A stretch of 64,000 nt of DNA from Codonopsis lanceolata (taxonomy: Eukaryota; Streptophyta; Magnoliopsida; Asterales; Campanulaceae): contig CM028377.1 of the NCBI GenBank assembly GCA_013146195.2, forward strand, positions 65,941,501 to 66,005,500, read 5' to 3'. The position numbers and the translations under genes were made by a program. The first letter of the stretch is position 1, and every line of letters begins with the position of its first letter. Positions 11,500 through 23,772 of this stretch are shown here, piece by piece. The notes below the pieces were generated by a model, which ran no database searches, was not told where the DNA came from, and saw only the letters and a list, made by a program, of their open reading frames with translations.

Positions 11500-11757
11500 T
11501 TCTTCGGTCCCAAAAATATTTTTCTATTTGACCTGACATATGAATTAAGAAAAAATAATTTAATTGATTATTATTATATGGTATAATGTGTATTTTCATT
11601 TAAAGCTCATGTGCATGTGACTCATAATTAAAGTAAGAAGAAAAAGTAAGGATTAATGGTAAAAGTGTTATCTTAAAAAAGAAAGTTACAAATAAAATAA
11701 TTTTTTTTGATCGGACGAAAAAGGAAAAAAAATTAATTTTGGGACAAAGGAGAAGTA
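11500..11757. mobile_element. Stowaway-like MITE, degenerate
   Basis: The left end reads TCTTCGGTCCCAAAAATATT, the right end ATTTTGGGACAAAGGAGAAG followed by TA. This is a decayed form of the CTCCCTCCGTCCC Stowaway terminus. The internal sequence resembles the 17056-17320 element (CATGTGCATGTGACTCATA in both with changes). Confidence 0.55.
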
Positions 11758-12368
11758 TGGAGAAATTGATGGTCGGTACCTTTTCCCAAACAATTTTTTG
11801 TTACAATCTCCAGTTCCTGTTATCATCCACTAAAGTCTATTTTCGAGATATTATTCCTAAAATGGTCATATCGTATTTATTCAAAACTCCGAGCAACATT
11901 TTAGAGTTCAAAAATTACGATCGTTGCACAATGAAACGGGGATCAACCTGTCCGATCAGATCGATGGGGGCAACACCCCTTCGTGACGTGAGGGTTCAGG
12001 GGAAACGCCCTAAAAAGATAAAAGATAATTCCGATTCATTAAGTACAAAATTGTAATAGACATGTGCTGAGTTGGAAGATTTTTTAATATATACGAAAGC
12101 AGGGGAGAAGGAAGAAAAAAGCTTAAGACAGAGGACATGAAGGCCTGATTTATTATGATTTTGCGATACAATGCAAAATTGAATTAAATAATTAGAATTA
12201 ATGCATCGTGATACAAAAATTAATACAACATGATGTATGATGTATTTGAGTGAGTGATCCATTGGACGCCTCAAGTTCATTAAGCGTATTGTAGTCTTTT
12301 CTCTAAAAATAACTTTTTCTGATTTTAAAAAAAAAACATAAGAGTACTACATTATAGCGATTGAAAAC
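11758..12368. other. Intergenic between NOG1 promoter and the duplicated block
   Basis: An open frame at 11739-12056 has no family resemblance and overlaps the MITE end. Nothing else is recognised. Confidence 0.5.
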
Positions 12369-12371
12369 ATA

Positions 12372-13168
12372 GGGTACTATAAGTTTATAACAATTGGAGC
12401 GGCTGGTACAATTCCTTAGTTATAATCGGGTGCCATTTCTGGAATTTTCAGGTCGCATAAACCTGTCTTGAATGAGGGCATTTAGGAATCTAAACTTGTA
12501 GAAAACGGTGGTAACTGGTAACTCTCCGGTAGAAGACATGCCTTGAATGAACTGCAACCTCCCCCCCATCACACCATAAATATACCATTTCGTTGGCTAT
12601 CAAATGATCTTCGTGTCTAAAGACAATATAAAAGAAAACAAAGACAAAAATTATTGGAACAACGGTTCAATTGCAATGTGAAGACAATAGTTAATCGTTC
12701 TTGAATACAATCAAGTTGTGATATAGTAAAACCATCCTACATGGGCCCTTCTTCGGTCCGTAAAACCATATCCTCAGTCTAACATTCAGTTCTCTCTGTG
12801 TCACTATAAATGGTGAGAAAAAAAACAAAAAAAGATCATCCCAGCACCTCAAGTTCCAAAATTATGTCTTTGAACTTCAAGACATCAATTAGACCTGGAA
12901 AGTTACCATGCATCAGCTGACAAAACCAACACATTGCTCTTCAAAATGAATGACAGTGCATGTGAAGAACCTTGAAGACTCGATTATATCCTTAGAAACA
13001 CCCTTCGGCCAAATGAAAAAAGCAACTCGGTGATTGTTGAACAACTGATTCTCTCAAACGGATATCATTTCCATCTACATAGTTTATCATACCTCCTCAA
13101 CTTGACCATCTGCAGTAGAGATTGATTCCATCAAAATCGACAAACTATACATGACTAAGAAACATTTA
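12372..13168 (-). other. Region downstream of RNase H1 stop codon, copy 1
   Basis: About 800 bp without an open frame of note. It should include the 3'UTR of the RNase H1 gene. Repeated in copy 2 at 27876-28672. Confidence 0.5.
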
Positions 13169-13928
13169 TTACTTGAATAAGCTCAAGGAATGCTCACCAG
13201 GAAGATCAACAGCAAAGTTAGCTTCAGCATCAGCATCAGAGTTGAATTCCTTTAATAGTCATGAAAGAAAATCTTTCAATAAATTAATAAGGTCAAACGA
13301 AGAGCAAAATAGGAGTAACCATTTGGGTAAAGAATGAACCATCTCCTCATGAGTAATGCTAGTGACATAATGTTCAAGATAAATACATATGATTGGTAAG
13401 ACATTGCAGGCCTACAGACAATGTAACTAATCATTAACTTTCTTTATCCACAATTATGTAACCTAAGCATTAATCTTGCCCCATTACTCCAATAAAAATC
13501 TCAGTTTAAGAGAAACATTGAAAAGATGTGTAATACTAATACATTTTCAAATAAAGCCAACGGAGGCAAGGTTAGTAAAAAAGGAGCATACAAGAAGGAA
13601 ACAAAGAAACTAAATTTACTGAGCATACCCTCAGAACATGATTGATCCGGAATGAAAGAAACCTATCCTTCAGTTTGGCTGCCTCCTCATACCATCTAGA
13701 AATGTTCTCGTTTTTCACCTTCCACAAACCTTGAACCTATGCCATGAAACACTTTTAGTATCAAAGTTCCAGTAACAGCCTGTGAAGCTAATAACAACAC
13801 AGAGAACCGCCACCAATAAGAAACATGAGTCATTGTGGTAGTGTACACACATTACATATACTCCATCTGTTCCACACATATAATCCTACTTTCTATTTTT
13901 CAAATAGTCCTATTTGGGAAATCAAATA

Positions 13929-14175
13929 CTCCCTATGTTCCAGGTAAATAGTCCACTATACTATTTTGGGATGTATCACTTTAGGAGCCAACTTTCAAAA
14001 ATTATGACTACAATCTCCATAGCATTTTAAATTTACCCTCCATATTTAATATTAACATATGGATTGTGCTCGAACATTTTTGTAATTATGATCAACTCTA
14101 ATGCTACTTATATAACCCGTAATTATTAGACTTTTCAAACGTGGACTTTTTGAGTTGAACGGAGGCCGGAGGGAG
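13929..14175. mobile_element. Stowaway MITE, 247 bp (copy 1)
   Basis: It starts CTCCCTATGTTCC and ends GGAGGCCGGAGGGAG, flanked on both sides by TA, the Stowaway target site. It lies in the intron between exons 7 and 8. A truncated Stowaway-like end (CTCCATCTGTTCC) lies just before it at 13859. Confidence 0.8.
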
Positions 14176-14205
14176 TATATTATTAGAGTTCTATATTTAA
14201 CCTTG

Positions 14206-14612
14206 AGGCTCGTTTGTTGTGGCTGATGGCTCATGACTTATTACTGATAACTTAAGCTGGTGGTTGATGATATGATAGATCTTTGTTCTGACTTTTGAAA
14301 AAGTCGCTTATGAGTTTTTATAATTATTTGTTAAAAAAACTTGAAAAAATAGTATTCATATTTTTATGTATATTTCATAAAAAGGATGAAATGGGGTAAT
14401 CGAATATTTATTAATGTATAATTGTCTTCATGCTTTAAAAAAACCAAAAAGCTTAAAATTTTTGGCTTTTTGTCTTTGGCTTTTTAATGCATAAAGGGTG
14501 TTGTACCTTACTTATTGGCTTTTAGCTTATAAGCTAAAACAAACACTTTAAATATGGCTTTTCAAAAGCCAAAAGTCACTCCAAATAAGCTGTAACAAAC
14601 GAGCACTTATTA
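14206..14612. mobile_element. Non-autonomous DNA transposon with GCTCGTTTGTT ends (copy 1)
   Basis: The left end reads GGCTCGTTTGTTGTGGCTGATG and the right end reverse-complemented reads TGCTCGTTTGTTACAGCTTA, with further inner inverted AGCTTATAAGCT motifs. No target duplication was found, so hAT membership is only suggested. The copy 2 counterpart is about 29711-30113; a cluster of differences falls near 14283-14312. Confidence 0.45.
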
Positions 14613-14773
14613 TGTTAGACTATTATGAAAAATACTTTACTTCAAAACAATAAGGGCATTCTGTAGACTCTTTGAATAGAATGGTTTTCATTACATTAGA
14701 CTTGTATATAAAGTACATGGCTAGAGCATGTTGTAACTGAGGTTACAAGCTAAGAAGCGGTAAACACATTTAA

Positions 14774-14990
14774 GGTTTAAATCTCAACTTGGTCACCCTA
14801 GTTTCAGCCAAAATTCATTACGCTCACTCTACTTTTTTTTCCACAATTTTTTTTTTTTTTTTGATAAGTACACCCCATGTACTTAGCAGAAACCTTTAAG
14901 TTAATAAGGTTTAAATTGAGGAAAAAAAAAAGTTGAGTGAGCTTAATGAATTTTGGCCGAAAATAGGGTGACCAAATTGAGATTTAAACC
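14774..14990. mobile_element. Mutator-like foldback MITE, 217 bp (copy 1)
   Basis: The arms are about 75 bp and nearly perfectly inverted (GGTTTAAATCTCAA(C/T)TTGGTCACCCTA at each end). They are flanked by a perfect 9-bp direct repeat CACATTTAA (14765-14773 and 14991-14999). A 9-bp target duplication with long inverted repeats is the Mutator (MULE) hallmark. The central loop holds a run of T followed by GATAAGTA, like the LINE 3' tail seen elsewhere here. Confidence 0.8.
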
Positions 14991-15533
14991 CACATTTAAA
15001 GATGAAGCAGTAGGAATGAACAATAAATCAACGTCGATTTCATCAGATTTATGATGTCAGATTAGCAATAACAAAAAACTGCAAGTCAGGAACACACCTG
15101 CATACAAACTAGTTTGGAGTCACCCTGAACACGAATATTTGTAAAACCTTTATTAAGCGCATATCTCAACCCTAAAATCATAGCTCGATATTCAGCAACA
15201 TTGTTCGTTGCTATTCCCAATCCTTCACGCAATCGACAAATCTACATATAAAGATTACATGTGTTAAGTATCAAGATGAAATATGTGAAAAGTTACAAGC
15301 TCAAAATGGTAGGGATTTTACCAAACTTCCATCTTCAGTTCGCAGCACAGCTCCTGCCCCAGCTTTCCCAGGATTTCCTTTAGAGGCACCATCAAATTCA
15401 AGAACACAAGTGCGCTGTATTGATACAAAACAAGGTCTTGTCAAAGCAAGAAAATACAAATCCGGGGAAGTTCATCTCTGGAACTTGAAAATATACATTT
15501 CAGGAATGTATGAAATACATCTGTGGATCATTA

Positions 15534-15758
15534 CTCCCCTCGTTCCACCCAAAGAATCCACGTTTGTAAAGTCTAATATTTAAGGGATGTATAACTAACA
15601 TTACCAAAAGTGCTTGAGCATGGTCGAGAAGTATATATGACATATGGAGGGTAAAGTTGAAACGTTATGGAGATTGCAATCATACTTTTTGATAGTGGAC
15701 TCTTTAATTGAAACATCCCAAAATAGAATAGTGGTCTCTTTGCTTGGAACGGAGGGAG
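15534..15758. mobile_element. Stowaway-like MITE (copy 1; copy 2 at 31042-31266)
   Basis: The left end is TA-CTCCCCTCGTTCCACCC; the right end is GCTTGGAACGGAGGGAG. It lies in the intron between exons 5 and 6 of the RNase H1 gene, close to the exon 5 donor. The copy 2 version reads GGAGCGGAGGGAG at the right end, a single-base change. Confidence 0.7.
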
Positions 15759-15932
15759 TGAATGAGAAAAACATTTTGTGGTACTGTCTCATCAAAAACT
15801 GCACCAGAAAGCTGAGGATTTCCAGGTAAATGTGGAAGGGAGGAATCCACCAGACGAGAACTAGCATGCTTTAATAGGCCCCACATAACAAAAAATGTGG
15901 AAAGAACATGAGATACAACATTTCCTGCTCAT

Positions 15933-16139
15933 CTCCCTCCGCTCCACTCAAAGAGTCCTACTAACTAATTTAGGACGCTCAACTTAAAGAGCATTTTTTT
16001 AAAAACCTAAGCTTGTAAACTGTGTTTCCATACTTATCCTTATAAAAGTATTTAAATCCTTAAAACTAAGGGCATCTATGAAAATTTCATTTAATCCTGT
16101 TTGACTTTCAAACATGGACCTGTAAACCAGAGAGGAGGG
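15933..16139. mobile_element. Stowaway-like MITE (copy 1; copy 2 near 31441-31647)
   Basis: The left end is CTCCCTCCGCTCCACTCAAAG; the degenerate right end is CCAGAGAGGAGGGA. It lies between exons 4 and 5 of the RNase H1 gene. Confidence 0.6.
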
Positions 16140-17055
16140 AATATTAACTAGCAAGGAAAAGGGGAAAGTGCTGTGACTGCTGTCATTTTGCATCAATCAG
16201 GTGCTAGCACAATAGCTTCTCACACCAACCTGATCCAACTTGGCAATCTTCGTTGGTGGATCATTTGAAATAGATGTTAACCGGAGGGCATCCTGGAAAT
16301 GATTTGCACGTAAATGAATAGCACCAATAACAAAATTAACACTCTCTAAGGCATATAACCTCACACAACAGCAACTATAGCAAGTTACAGTCATAATATA
16401 TGCAACCACTATTCAAGAAGCTACATCAGATACAACAACACGCTTGATAGAACATCTATGTTTTGAAAGGAAAAAAGAAAAGAATAAGACTAATTCTTGC
16501 TTACTTTCCCCCCTTATTCCTTAATCGATTTTCTTTTTGGAATTTATACTGTATGTTTACAAGATGCTCCTTTATCCTTCATATCAAATATTTATCTCCA
16601 ACAAGTGTTGACCAGTCATCTTCAGAGAGAACTGGGCGTCATTTGCTATAATAGAGAGCTAACCTTCTTACGCTCACACAAATACAATGGTCTTCTGTAA
16701 TCAAACAAGTGGTACCAGAGACAGGGAGAGGGCTGTTGGTCAGCTTCCGTGCACTGATGGATTATACTTGGGCAAGTTTCATGACCTAGGACTACGCAAG
16801 AAAAGCAATCCGACGAGCGTGCACTAAGGGAAAGGGAAGGCAGAAGAATGTGGAGTTTGAAAAGTGCATACCCTTGCAAGGGTTACCCACAGGTAAACAC
16901 CAGCATGAAGCTTACCAATCACATGAATAATAAACTCTGATCAACTCCTAGGGCTCATATTAATTTTGTTTTAATTTCCATCGTGCCCTATTGATGCAAT
17001 TAAACTGAAATATTCTTAAGTACCAAAAATCCTCAATTTTTTCAATAAAAATAAT

Positions 17056-17320
17056 ACTCTCTCTGTTCCTAATCGTCTTATTTGATTGGGCACACATATT
17101 AAGAAAAAGTATTCGAGTCATTTGACTATTATAAATATTGGAATGATATGTATTTTTTCTTTAAAGTTCATATGCATGTGACCCATATTTAAAGTAGGAA
17201 GAAAAAAAAGTTAAAGTGGTAAATAGGCTTTCCTGCAAAAAGAAAGTTTAAAAACAAGACAATTTTTTTGGAACGGGCGAAAAAGGAAAGGAGGACAGTG
17301 ATTTAGAAACGGAAGGGGGT
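17056..17320. mobile_element. Stowaway-like MITE, degenerate (copy 1; copy 2 near 32564-32826)
   Basis: The left end is TA-CTCTCTCTGTTCCTAATCG; the right side carries GGAACGGGCGAAAAAGGAAAG and GGAAGGGGGT. It is related to the 11500-11757 element. The right boundary is uncertain. Confidence 0.5.
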
Positions 17321-17533
17321 AACAAACATTTATCTCTAGATCTGCATAATTTGGCACCTAATTCATGTGAATCTCATATTATGACCCACAATATTTAAAT
17401 AATAATACTCTTTCTTTCCCAATTGAAGAGGTACACTGATTTTTTTAGTCAAACTAATTTTTTCTCGAATCAAAATTTGACACGGTTACTTATTTCTCAA
17501 AAAACTTTAAAACAAACTAGTTTTAGAATTTTA

Positions 17534-18170
17534 TTTTTTTTGATAAGTAAAAGTTTGTATAAATATGCGCCTAAAGGAGACGCTGCCTATGTACACAGGA
17601 AATATACAAAAAGATTACTCTGCAATAGAGATATTCTCCACAAAATCTGCCAAAGGTTACCCCCTTGTGCAATTAGTTCATGACACCAAAAAAACATAGT
17701 CTTCCGACTCAGCTTCTTAATTTCTCCCATCGTCCTCTCTTCATTTTCAAAACATCTTCCATTTCTTTCCTTCCATAAGGACCAGCACACTGCCAAAGGG
17801 ACCACACTCCAAAAAGAGTTTATCTTTTTCCTCTTATACAAAGACCAACTTTCCATCAAATGCTTCACTTTCCATCAAATGTTTCACTGATCTTGGCATA
17901 ACCCAAGAGACCTTGAACAGATTAAACACATAATTAACTTTACAGTGCAGCGGGAGAGGATTAACATTCTCCTCATCCTCCTTACACAGAAAACATTTAT
18001 TCACAAAAATTTTATTTCTCTTTCGCAAATTGTCACCGGTAAGGAGGGCTTCATTAACAGGTTCCACATAGCTTCCCACATAAAAAAGCTCACTCTGGCT
18101 GGCGTCTTGGTTTTCCATACATTCCTCCACGGAAAAGAGCTAGCTATATGCATCATCTTCTCATAAAAGT
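17534..18170 (-). mobile_element. 5'-truncated L1-type LINE, 637 bp (copy 1)
   Basis: The minus strand ends with TTTTACTTATCAAAAAAA at 17534. The coding remnant is the very C-terminus of ORF2: a zinc-finger RVT domain (KCFLCKEDEENVNPLPLHC) and PLAVCWSLWKERNGRCFENE, with frameshifts. The flanks are direct repeats CTAGTTTTAG(A/T)ATTTT(T)A at 17517-17533 and from 18171. These prove target-primed insertion with strong 5' truncation. Copy 2 is 33040-33676. Confidence 0.85.
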
Positions 18171-18479
18171 CTAGTTTTAGTATTTTTAGTGTAGTATATG
18201 TATGTAAATAGTTTTGTTTTCTCAACCTAAATAAAAATATGTTAAATATCAACTGAAAATTGATAAAATTGACTGAAGACTTCAAAGCGTACCTCATGAG
18301 TTGGGAGGAAAGAAGTAAGAAATTATAATATTAAAACCCAACCGCGAGCTTTTAATCTGAGAATGAAAGTCATGAACGCAGAACTCTTCCAACACAGAAA
18401 ATATCTCCATATAAATAGTGATGCCTGAATTGAACCACTGTGATGGGTAATCTTTCGGCATCCTTCATAGTATTAAATA

Positions 18480-18768
18480 CTCCATTAAAGAGTCCTACTC
18501 TCAGTTATGGAGTTCCACTTTAAGAATCCTTTTGGGTGTGTGTGTATGTATAACTCAAGATTACAAATTAAACAGATCCCAACTTTAAGAGTCTTGATTG
18601 AAAGATTAAACTTACCAGTTTTCTGTTTTTCAAAATTTAGCCTTGTTAAATCAAACTAAGATTTAGCAACATTTTAATCCATAAAACTAGGGATATTTGG
18701 GGAAATTCATTTTAGTCTTAACATATTTGAATTTTAAAATGTGGATGATTTGAGCAGAACGGAGGGAG
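18480..18768. mobile_element. Stowaway MITE, 289 bp (copy 1; copy 2 at 33986-34274)
   Basis: The left end is TA-CTCCATTAAAGAGTCC; the right end is GCAGAACGGAGGGAG-TA. Both sides have the TA target. Confidence 0.75.
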
Positions 18769-19133
18769 TATGAATTACAGGACTTTGAGACAGTATATGG
18801 ACAAAACTAGGAAAATGTTTGTTGAGAAACATTTTCGCTTAACTACGGAAGCCGCCATGATCCATAAAGAATATAATGCATGCATGCATGTATCTGTGCC
18901 AAGTAAAATGTATGCGTCCAGTGGCAAAGCCAAGATTTTTTGGAAAGGGGGTCAAGACTGTTTTAGGGGAAAAGGTTTTACTTTTGGTATCTAAATTCGA
19001 CTCAAAAGTGGGTTAAAATTGTAACAAGGTAATTTTCCCTAAAACAAAGGGAGTCAGAATTTATAAAACTAATACTCCCTCTGTTCCAAGTAAAGAGTCT
19101 ACCATAGTACTTTGGAATGTTTCACTTTCTTTT

Positions 19134-22100
19134 ATAAATAAAGGTTGTATTAATTACGATGCCAAAAAGGGAGGCGTAACCCTGTACACGGGAAGTATAC
19201 TAAACAAAATTACAATTGGATTGCACCATCCTCCGTAACCACAAAAGGGTTCCATTCATGTAAAGAGGTCTCCGAGCACCAAAAACGGAGGAGCTGAAAG
19301 ACATTCTTCTTTAGCTTATCTGACCAGCTTCCACATTATCAAAAGCTCTTTGATTCCTCTCCTTCCAAATGTTCCACCAAATTGCCAACGGAGTTGTATC
19401 CCAGACCACATTCCTCCTTCTCCTCTTATACAACAACCAACCACGAAGGAGCTATCTTGGCATAACCCAAGAAATGCCTGCTAAGAGGAAGAAATGACTC
19501 CATTCCTCTTTGTTACAATGCAATGCATCAAAAGGTGATTAGTCGTCTCCTCATCTTCTCCGTAAGGATGGCCTCCTTTGCAGCCTCCCATGTAAAAAAA
19601 GCCAATCTTGCTGGGAGCTTTTGATTTCCAAATGACTTTCCAAGGGAAGGAAATTATGTCCGGATCACATAAAGTTGAATAAAAGGTCTTAATAGTGAAC
19701 TTCCCGCTCTTCGATCTCACCCATACCACCCCCTATCTTCAGGAGGCCCTCATCTTTTTATGGCATAGAGCTTCTCAAGAAATCTTGCCACATCGCCTAC
19801 CTCCCTTGTAAATTTCTTCTAAACATAGGGGACCAATATATCTCTACCATCAAGGTTCTTAAACATCTCGCTCACCATAGCCTCTCGGTTAATCACAAGA
19901 TTATAAAGCCTAGGAAACTCTTGTTGGAGGGAAGTATCCCCACACCATTTATCCTTCCAGAACCTAACATTATCCTCATTCCCTACTTCGAAGAGAATGC
20001 CACAATGGAAGTCCTCCCAACCTTTAGAGATCCTTATCCACACGCTGGATCCATAAGAGCATCTAATGACCGAAGGGAACCACGACCGACTTCCTTGCCC
20101 AAATTTACCAGTCACTATTAACCTCCACAAAGCCTCTCTCTCCGTAATGTATCTCCACAATCATTTACCCATCAGGGCACTATTGAACTTTCTTAAAGCT
20201 TTAATGCCCAAACCTCCACTCTGGATACTTGAACAAACGGAGGTCCAGTCAACAAGGTGATATTTTCTCTCCTCGTTGCCTCCCTCCCATAAGAAGTCAC
20301 TCTCCAATTTTTCAATTCTCTTGGCTGCAGAAGCAGAAATCACAAAAAGAGACATGAAATAGGTAGGGAGGTTTGAAAGAGTGCTTTTAATTAAAGTCAT
20401 CCTGCCACCCTTTGACAGATAGAGTCTCTTCCACCCTGCTAACCTTTTTCAAGCGCTTGATTCCACATGTCTCCATTCTTAAAAGCAGAACCGAGAGGAA
20501 GTCCCAGGTATGTGGTTGGAAGGCTTCCTGCTTTGCAACCAAAGAAAGAAGAAAGATCTCCCAAGTTGTCCACTGCACCCACAGGGATAATTTCACACTT
20601 CGAAATGTTAAGTTTCAGCCCCGACACCGCCTGAAAATAAAAGAACCAACCACATGCAAACAGTAAATGAGTCACCGAAGGATTTGGCACTCTCTCTTCC
20701 CGCCTTGACCCCTGAATAAAACCTCCATCCACTGCCTTGTCAAGTGGACAGCTCAGTGCTTCCATCACTACAATGAACAAAGGGGGGAAAGTGGATCTCC
20801 TTGACGGAGACCTCTTGAGCTTGGGAAGAAACGTATTGATTCCCATTAACCAGAACTGAGAATCTCACTGTTGAAATGCAAAAATACACCCATCTTGCCC
20901 ATTTGTACCCAAAACCCATCCTAGAAAGGAGATACAGCAAGAAGTCCCATTCTACATGGTCATAAGCCTTCTCAATGTCCAATTTACAGAGCACACCAGG
21001 AACCCCACTCCTTCCAGTATCAACAACTTCATTAGCTTTCAGAGCAGCATCTAAGATTTGTCTGTCACCACAAACGCATGCTGTGAATCTGAAACCACCT
21101 CTCCAATAACTCTCCTAAGACGATTCGATAAAACCTTTGCAATCAGCTTGTAAATACCTCGGATAAGACTGATCGATCTAAAGACTTTAAGATCTTCCGC
21201 TCCTTTCTTCTTTGGGACGAGGGCTATAAAAGAGGCTTTAAGGCTTTTCTCGAAGCTATCCTCAATGAAAAAGGAATGAAACACCTCCATAATGTCTACC
21301 TTAACCACCTCCCAGTGACGCTGGAAGAAAGCTAATGAGAAGCCGTTCGGGCCCGGGGCTTTGTCCCCTTTTAAACCTCTCAAAGCTGTTACTAACTCTT
21401 CCTCACTGAAATCCTGCTCAAGCTGCTCTTTATCCTCAGTCGGAAGAGATTTAAAAGCAAACGAAATGTTCCTGGAAATTCTTGATCCAAGCTCCATCCA
21501 GCTTTAGCTTCCATGCTTCACTCTTCGAATAAATCTCCTGATAAAACTCTACAGCCCCAATCTTTATAAGGTTGTGGTCTTCCGTCACAGTACATTAACC
21601 CTCAATCTTTTTATTTTATTGAGACTTTTGTGAACCTTAGCCATCTGGTGGAAAAATCTGGTATTCTTGTCTCCTTCCCGCAGCCACATGATTCTCGATT
21701 TCTGCCTCCAACTGATTTCTTTGCTTAACAAAAGTTTCTTAATTTCAGACTTAACTCAATTCTGCTTCTGTCTTCATCAGCCCCCAACCTACCCTCACTC
21801 TCCAAAAGATCTAATCTGCTGATTTCATCCATAACCGCTTTTATTCTCGATTCAATCTTCCCAAAAATCTCCCTGTTCCACACTCTGAGATCCTCCTTAA
21901 GCAACTTTAATTTTTTGGCAATTCTGAAACACGGTTTCCCTTCAACCTCGTACGAGTCCCATTTTAGTTTCACCCACTCCATAAATCCAGGCTCTTCAAG
22001 CCACATATTTTCGAATCTAAACGGGGATTTCCTCCTATGGAACCCATTACTTTCCAGCAGAATAGGGACATCATCATAGGCTAACTTCGGGAGAGTACGT

Positions 22101-22790
22101 TGGGAAAAGTCACCCATCTGATCTACCCACTCCGGAGATAGAAGGAACCTGTCAATTCTCGAACGTTGCTGACTTTCCCCACCTCTAAACCAAGTGAAAG
22201 CATTCCCCTCTAAAGGCAAATCCACCAAATTCATCTCATTAATGAAATCATTAAAATTATCCATGGCTTGAGAGAAACCTTGAGTACCGAAGCGTTCATA
22301 GGGAAATCGAATCGAGTTAAAGTCCCCACCCCACACACCACGGAACACACCATTTTGATAGACTAACTTTAACTCGTTCCATTTAACTTTACGCTGACCT
22401 ACAGAAAAGCGGACCATAAACCCTTGAGAAAATCCATAAGTTTCCGTCATCTGCATTTTTAAAAAGAACAGAAATAGAATGAGAGCCTAGAGTCATGCCT
22501 ACTTTGGAGACTATCCTGCTGTCCCACACCAGCAGAATACCTCCCGCCGTCCCGTCTGCTTCGAGATGAGCCCAGTCGTAACAACGATTTCTCCACACAC
22601 TTTCCACTACGCAGTTATCAATGCTGCCCATTTTTGTTTCCTCTAAACAAGCGATGATAGGTTTCCAACGTCTACGAGCTCCTTTCACTAATTGTCTCTT
22701 CCTAAATTCATTTAATCCCCGCACATTCCAGCTGAGAATTTTTATATCCATGAGAATAACTTACAGAGTCCTTTGAATCCGGCTCCCTTG
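19134..22790 (-). mobile_element. L1-type LINE 'B' (copy 1), interrupted and decayed
   Basis: Down the minus strand come the endonuclease (from 22751: SWNVRGLNEFRKRQLVKG, CLEETKMG, GGDFNSIRFPYERFG), the reverse transcriptase (GDKAPGPNGFSLAFFQRHWE; LDIEKAYDHVEWDFLLYLL) and C-terminal RT/thumb sequence. Many stops and frameshifts occur. The FADD catalytic box is lost (LLFACGWFF), so the enzyme is dead. The 5' part lies beyond a second LINE that begins at 22790 in reverse orientation order (see 38307-43682). Confidence 0.85.
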
Positions 22791-23672
22791 CCCTCCTTTT
22801 TTTGATAAGTAGGTATATATTAAAAACATGAGCCGCAGCCTATTTACACAGGAGGGAAACTCCAATAATTACAGATTACAAAATTCACTACAAAGTCAGC
22901 AAAAGAATTGACCTCAGACCTAACACCATCACTACACCAAAAAACAGCAGCTGAAGCAGCTCATTCTTCAGCAACGACAAAGACCTTTCCACGTTATCAA
23001 AAACTCTCCTATTCCTTTCTTTCCAAATCACCCAGCATACTGAATAGTCTGCCAAATAAAATCTCTCCGTTTCCTCTTGTGCAAGGACCAACAGAAAGAG
23101 ATCCTTAATGGATTCGGCATGGCCCAAGACAAGTTTAAAATGTGAAAAATGTAGTCCCACAAGGCACCTGCTACCGGACAGTGAAGCAAAAGATGATCAG
23201 CACTCTCACCATTACATTTGCACATATATCACCAGCTCACTACCACTTTCCCGCGTCTCCTAAGATTATCCCCTGTAAGAATGGCTTGTTCACCGCTTCC
23301 CAAATAAAGAAAGCAACTCTAGCCGAGCTTTAGACTTCCAAATAGCTTTCAGGGAAATGCCCCTTCCCCAAAATCTGAACCAAAGTAGTATGACTTCACC
23401 GAGAACATTTTGTTTTTAGCCCTATCCCGAGATGACCTTGTCAACACAACTCCCATCCAGGTGCTGAGAATAAAGCAACCGGAGAGCTGGAGGAAACTCT
23501 GCACTTTCCAATCTCAAGAAACCTTCTAAAACTGGGTTCCAACTAATCGAACCTCCTTCGAGCGAAATAATATCACTAATCAAAACTTCTTTGTCACTCA
23601 CAATGCTAAAAAAGACTAGAAAGGCTCTCCATAGCTCCACGGGACCACACCACCTATCCAACCAAAATCTCC
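22791..23672 (-). mobile_element. L1-type LINE 'C' 3' end (copy 1), cut by the gap
   Basis: The 3' tail (TACTTATCAAAAAAA on the minus strand) lies at about 22797. Above it are fragments of the ORF2 C-terminus (WKERNRRVFDNVERSLSLLKNELLQLL; zinc finger MCKCNGESADHLLLHC). Compared with copy 2 there are several small deletions, for example seven bases lost near 23040. The segment stops at the N gap. Confidence 0.85.
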
Positions 23673-23772
23673 NNNNNNNNNNNNNNNNNNNNNNNNNNNN
23701 NNNNNNNNNNNNNNNNNNNNNNNNNNNNNNNNNNNNNNNNNNNNNNNNNNNNNNNNNNNNNNNNNNNNNNNN
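23673..23772. other. Assembly gap, exactly 100 N
   Basis: One hundred consecutive N, the usual placeholder for a gap of unknown size. On the left it borders the end of duplicate copy 1, on the right the interior of a gypsy element. Confidence 0.99.

Larger units (their letters stand above)
13169..16292 (-). pseudogene. RNase H1-type gene, last six coding exons (copy 1, partial)
   Basis: The exons are 16292-16230, 15868-15785, 15414-15322, 15241-15098, 13736-13629 and 13249-13169 (stop codon at 13171-13169). They match the corresponding exons of copy 2. They encode the whole RNase H fold: LEFDGASKGNPGKAGAGAV (catalytic Asp), NNVAEYRAM (Glu), VQGDSKLV (Asp) and NSDADAEAN (Asp). The first three coding exons are absent because the block ends at an assembly gap before reaching them. 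As placed here the copy cannot be a full gene. It is either the second allele or a true partial duplicate. Confidence 0.85.
12369..23672. repeat. Large duplicated block, copy 1
   Basis: From ATAGGGTACTATAAG at 12369 to the edge of the N gap, this block matches 27873-39213 nearly base for base, with an offset of about 15,504-15,508 over most of its length. Differences are single-base changes (12547 G versus A in copy 2) and small indels. A cluster lies near 14280 and more indels occur towards the gap. The six RNase H1 coding exons I compared showed no differences. Most likely an allelic copy placed in tandem by assembly. Confidence 0.93.

Noticed and set aside
11739..12056. 105-codon open frame near the NOG1 promoter
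   Set aside because: It overlaps a MITE end and shows no conserved motif.
16660..16695. Possible extra small exon (RRPLYLCERKK) between acceptor- and donor-like sites in copy 1
   Set aside because: Splice sites are plausible, but the peptide has no recognised counterpart in the family and the other exons already join in phase; not added to the gene model.
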